From: Clostridiales bacterium
GTDB taxonomy: Bacteria > Bacillota > Clostridia > Oscillospirales > Oscillospiraceae
Length of the DNA: 58,553 bases
Assembly: GCA_022764045.1 (NCBI GenBank)
Contig: JALERU010000043.1
Location: 1-58,553, forward strand
Reading direction: 5' to 3'
Positions 57,015 to 58,553 of this stretch are shown in pieces. A model generated the notes under the pieces. It saw only the letters and a program-made list of their open reading frames with translations, searched no databases and had not been told where the DNA came from. The position numbers and the translations under genes were made by a program. Every line of letters starts with the position of its first letter. Position 1 is the stretch's first letter.

Positions 57015-57887
57015 TCATGTCTCCAGATCCAGGCTGGCCACGATATCCTGGACGTCCTGGCTCCAGACCGCCTCCCGGCTGTTCCCGGCAAAGTACAGGC
57101 AGGCGGCGTAGAAATCCTTGCCGTCCCGGCCCAGGTTCTTGCCCAAGTCCACCAGCACCGCGCTGTGCCAGCCGTCCTCTCCCTGGTAGAGGATGGCCTG
57201 GGCGTCATACCCGGCGGCGGTGAGCTGGAAGGACTCGAAATTCTGGCAGTCCTGGCCGGTGCTCTTGGTCTCGGCCACCTCCCGCCAGGAAGCAACCTGG
57301 TCCTTGCTGTCCAGCCGGGTGACCCAGACCTGCAGGCCGTCGTCGGAGACCAGGTCGGTGAGCCCGTCCCCGGCGGGGTGGAGCAGGGCAGTGGGGTAGG
57401 TGATGGAGTACAGGCCGCTGCAGGAGAAGCGGGCGGTGTCCGGGAGGGCTTCGGCCTGGGGTTCAGAATCACCGGCGGCCTGGTCAGAGGATACATTGTC
57501 CGATTCCTGGGCGGGCTCGAAGGTGCCCTCCTTGCAGAACACGCAGGCGGTGCCCATCAGGTTGATGGTGAGCCGGCCCCCTTCCAGGGTGCCGGTGGCC
57601 ACGGTCTCGCCGCCCATGGTCATGGTGAAGGTGGTGCCGGAGAGGGACCACAGGCCCTCGTCGGGCTCCTCGCTGAGAAAGACGGTGGCCTTGCCCTGGG
57701 ATGCCAGCTGAATCCACTGGCCGTCAGGGTTCAGGCTCATGCCCTCCACCTCCATGGAGGTGCACAGGTATTTGCCCAGGTTGGGGTCGCTGGAGTCGGC
57801 GTCCGCAGGCTGGGCGGCGGTGCTGCCGCAGGCAGCCAGCAGGAGAGCGGCAGCCAGGGTCAGCAAAAAAACAGGGAATTTCTTCAT
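57015..57887 (-). CDS. Lipoprotein with NLGKY-type beta domain plus C-terminal domain
   Basis: 290 residues. Signal FPVFLLTLAAALLLAAC with lipobox LAAC. Residues about 34-115 form a domain (NLGKYLCTSMEVEG...ETVATGTLEGGRLTINLMG) homologous to the whole mature part of the following small lipoprotein. A linker and a second domain (YSITYPTALLHPAGDGLTDL, FYAACLYFAGNSREAVW) follow. Function unknown; surface-anchored. It is the second of three tandem minus-strand lipoprotein genes. Confidence 0.65.
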   Translation of the reverse strand: MKKFPVFLLTLAAALLLAACGSTAAQPADADSSDPNLGKYLCTSMEVEGMSLNPDGQWIQLASQGKATVFLSEEPDEGLWSLSGTTFTMTMGGETVATGTLEGGRLTINLMGTACVFCKEGTFEPAQESDNVSSDQAAGDSEPQAEALPDTARFSCSGLYSITYPTALLHPAGDGLTDLVSDDGLQVWVTRLDSKDQVASWREVAETKSTGQDCQNFESFQLTAAGYDAQAILYQGEDGWHSAVLVDLGKNLGRDGKDFYAACLYFAGNSREAVWSQDVQDIVASLDLET

Positions 57888-57915
57888 GGCAGATGCTTCC
57901 TTTGGGGAAAGGGGA

Positions 57916-58263
57916 TTACTGAGCCTCGGCGGGCTTTTCAAAGACGCAGGTCATGCCCTGTAAATCCACCCGAATGGTGTTGTTTTCCAGGGTGCCGGTG
58001 GCCACAGCCTGGCCATCCACGGACAGGGAGAAGGCAGAATCCTCCAGGGTGTACTCAGCGTTGTAGGTCTGGCTCATCATGTAGAGGACAGCCTTGCCGT
58101 CGGCCTGCAGCTCGATCCATTCGTCGCCGCCGCCCAGGTTAACGTCTCCCATTACGATGGAGGTGCAGGTGTACTTGCCCAGGTTATCTTCGGCGGAGCT
58201 GCCGCAGGCGCACAGGGTCAGGGCCATGAGCAGAGCCAGGCACAAAGCGGTAAGTTTTTTCAT
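57916..58263 (-). CDS. Small lipoprotein with NLGKY-type beta domain
   Basis: 115 residues. Signal MKKLTALCLALLMALTLCAC, lipobox LCAC, then NLGKYTCTSIVMGDVN ... QAVATGTLENNTIRVDLQGM and CVFEKP. It is about the single-domain version of the preceding gene, so the pair is a recent tandem duplication with addition of a C-terminal domain. The family probably forms a small lipocalin-like barrel; function unknown. A weak AGGAG site precedes the ATG. Confidence 0.7.
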   Translation of the reverse strand: MKKLTALCLALLMALTLCACGSSAEDNLGKYTCTSIVMGDVNLGGGDEWIELQADGKAVLYMMSQTYNAEYTLEDSAFSLSVDGQAVATGTLENNTIRVDLQGMTCVFEKPAEAQ

Positions 58264-58358
58264 GGGGTAATCTCTCCTTGTGTTTTTTTGACGCGGAAGG
58301 GAATAAAAAATCAGTTTTTATTATACCGCCAAAGAGGAGAAGCCGCAAGCCCGGAAAA

Positions 58359-58391
58359 CAAAAAAAGACCTCCGGCCGAAGCCGGAGGTCT
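58359..58391 (-). terminator. Terminator of the right-edge gene
   Basis: AGACCTCCGGC-cgaa-GCCGGAGGTCT, perfect 11-bp stem; the minus-strand 3' side is followed by seven T. Confidence 0.88.
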
Positions 58392-58415
58392 GTGCATTTA
58401 AGTCAGAAACTTAAA

Positions 58416-58553
58416 TTAGTTGGCACCCTTGGGGTTCTGGGGATCGGTACGATCCTCGATCCAATACTTGCCGATGGGATCCTGAGAAGCGTCCTTGTTG
58501 ACGTTGTGGGCGATCATCAGGGTCTGGTTGCGGTTCTCAACCTGCAGGGCGTT
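58416..58553 (-). CDS. C-terminal fragment of an unidentified protein (runs off window)
   Basis: The last 45 codons on the minus strand (...ENRNQTLMIAHNVNKDASQD then WIEDRTDPQNPKGAN, TAA at 58416-58418). The upstream part lies outside the window. I do not recognise it. Confidence 0.5.
   Translation of the reverse strand, partial: NALQVENRNQTLMIAHNVNKDASQDPIGKYWIEDRTDPQNPKGAN

Overview
The window reads as chromosome of a strictly anaerobic, spore-forming, butyrate-producing Bacillota of the Oscillospiraceae type (Flavonifractor / Intestinimonas / Lawsonibacter-like). This is inferred from the GC-rich protein-coding style, strong Shine-Dalgarno sites, sigma-54 with a 4-aminobutyrate/4-hydroxybutyrate fermentation operon, class III ribonucleotide reductase, sigma-G-like promoters and the interspersed CCCTCATCAGTC repeat family. 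No rRNA, tRNA or CRISPR array was seen.

Layout. 1-5.3 kb: an AT-richer, decayed integrative/mobilizable element (XRE repressor, excisionase, five tandem hairpins, MobA/MobL relaxase with an in-frame amber codon, Cys-rich KTR and PepSY remnants, TnpV). 5.3-13.2 kb: flavin reductase, SDR/AraC pair, diaminopimelate dehydrogenase, XRE membrane regulator, a Met/Cys-rich leader peptide plus terminator in front of metY-cysK, and an HD hydrolase. 13.3-22.1 kb: peptide-type binding lipoprotein, TudS-like protein, SLH/C39-like exported protein, two-component system, two tiny paralogous proteins behind sigma-G-like promoters, and rpoN. 22.5-31.9 kb (minus strand): permease, gabT, 4-hydroxybutyrate dehydrogenase, CoA-transferase, NifU-like protein and abfD, apparently driven by a perfect -24/-12 promoter and the adjacent sigma-54 activator. 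The operon takes up GABA and converts it through succinate semialdehyde and 4-hydroxybutyryl-CoA to crotonyl-CoA.

32.0-45.06 kb: a compact PBSX-like contractile phage-like cluster with packaging, capsid, sheath, tube and baseplate genes. It has no integrase, lysis genes, tail fibre or normal-length tape measure; it ends in a terminator and looks domesticated. 45.1-52.4 kb: nrdD, then a two-gene flavin/Fe-S oxidoreductase resembling the Sporomusa-type (Stn) electron-bifurcating transhydrogenase with the first two subunits fused. 52.5-58.55 kb: EamA transporter, CAT-family acetyltransferase, a second CoA-transferase, a NifX-like protein and three related lipoproteins.

The most unusual signal is a family of 138-147 bp structured repeats (full copies after abfD, a baseplate gene and nrdD; a truncated copy after the histidine kinase). 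Every copy begins at the base following a stop codon, in the same orientation as that gene. The three full copies are flanked by a 3-bp direct repeat that is the stop codon itself (TAA/TAA, TAA/TAA, TGA/TGA), as if a small mobile element inserts into stop codons and regenerates them.
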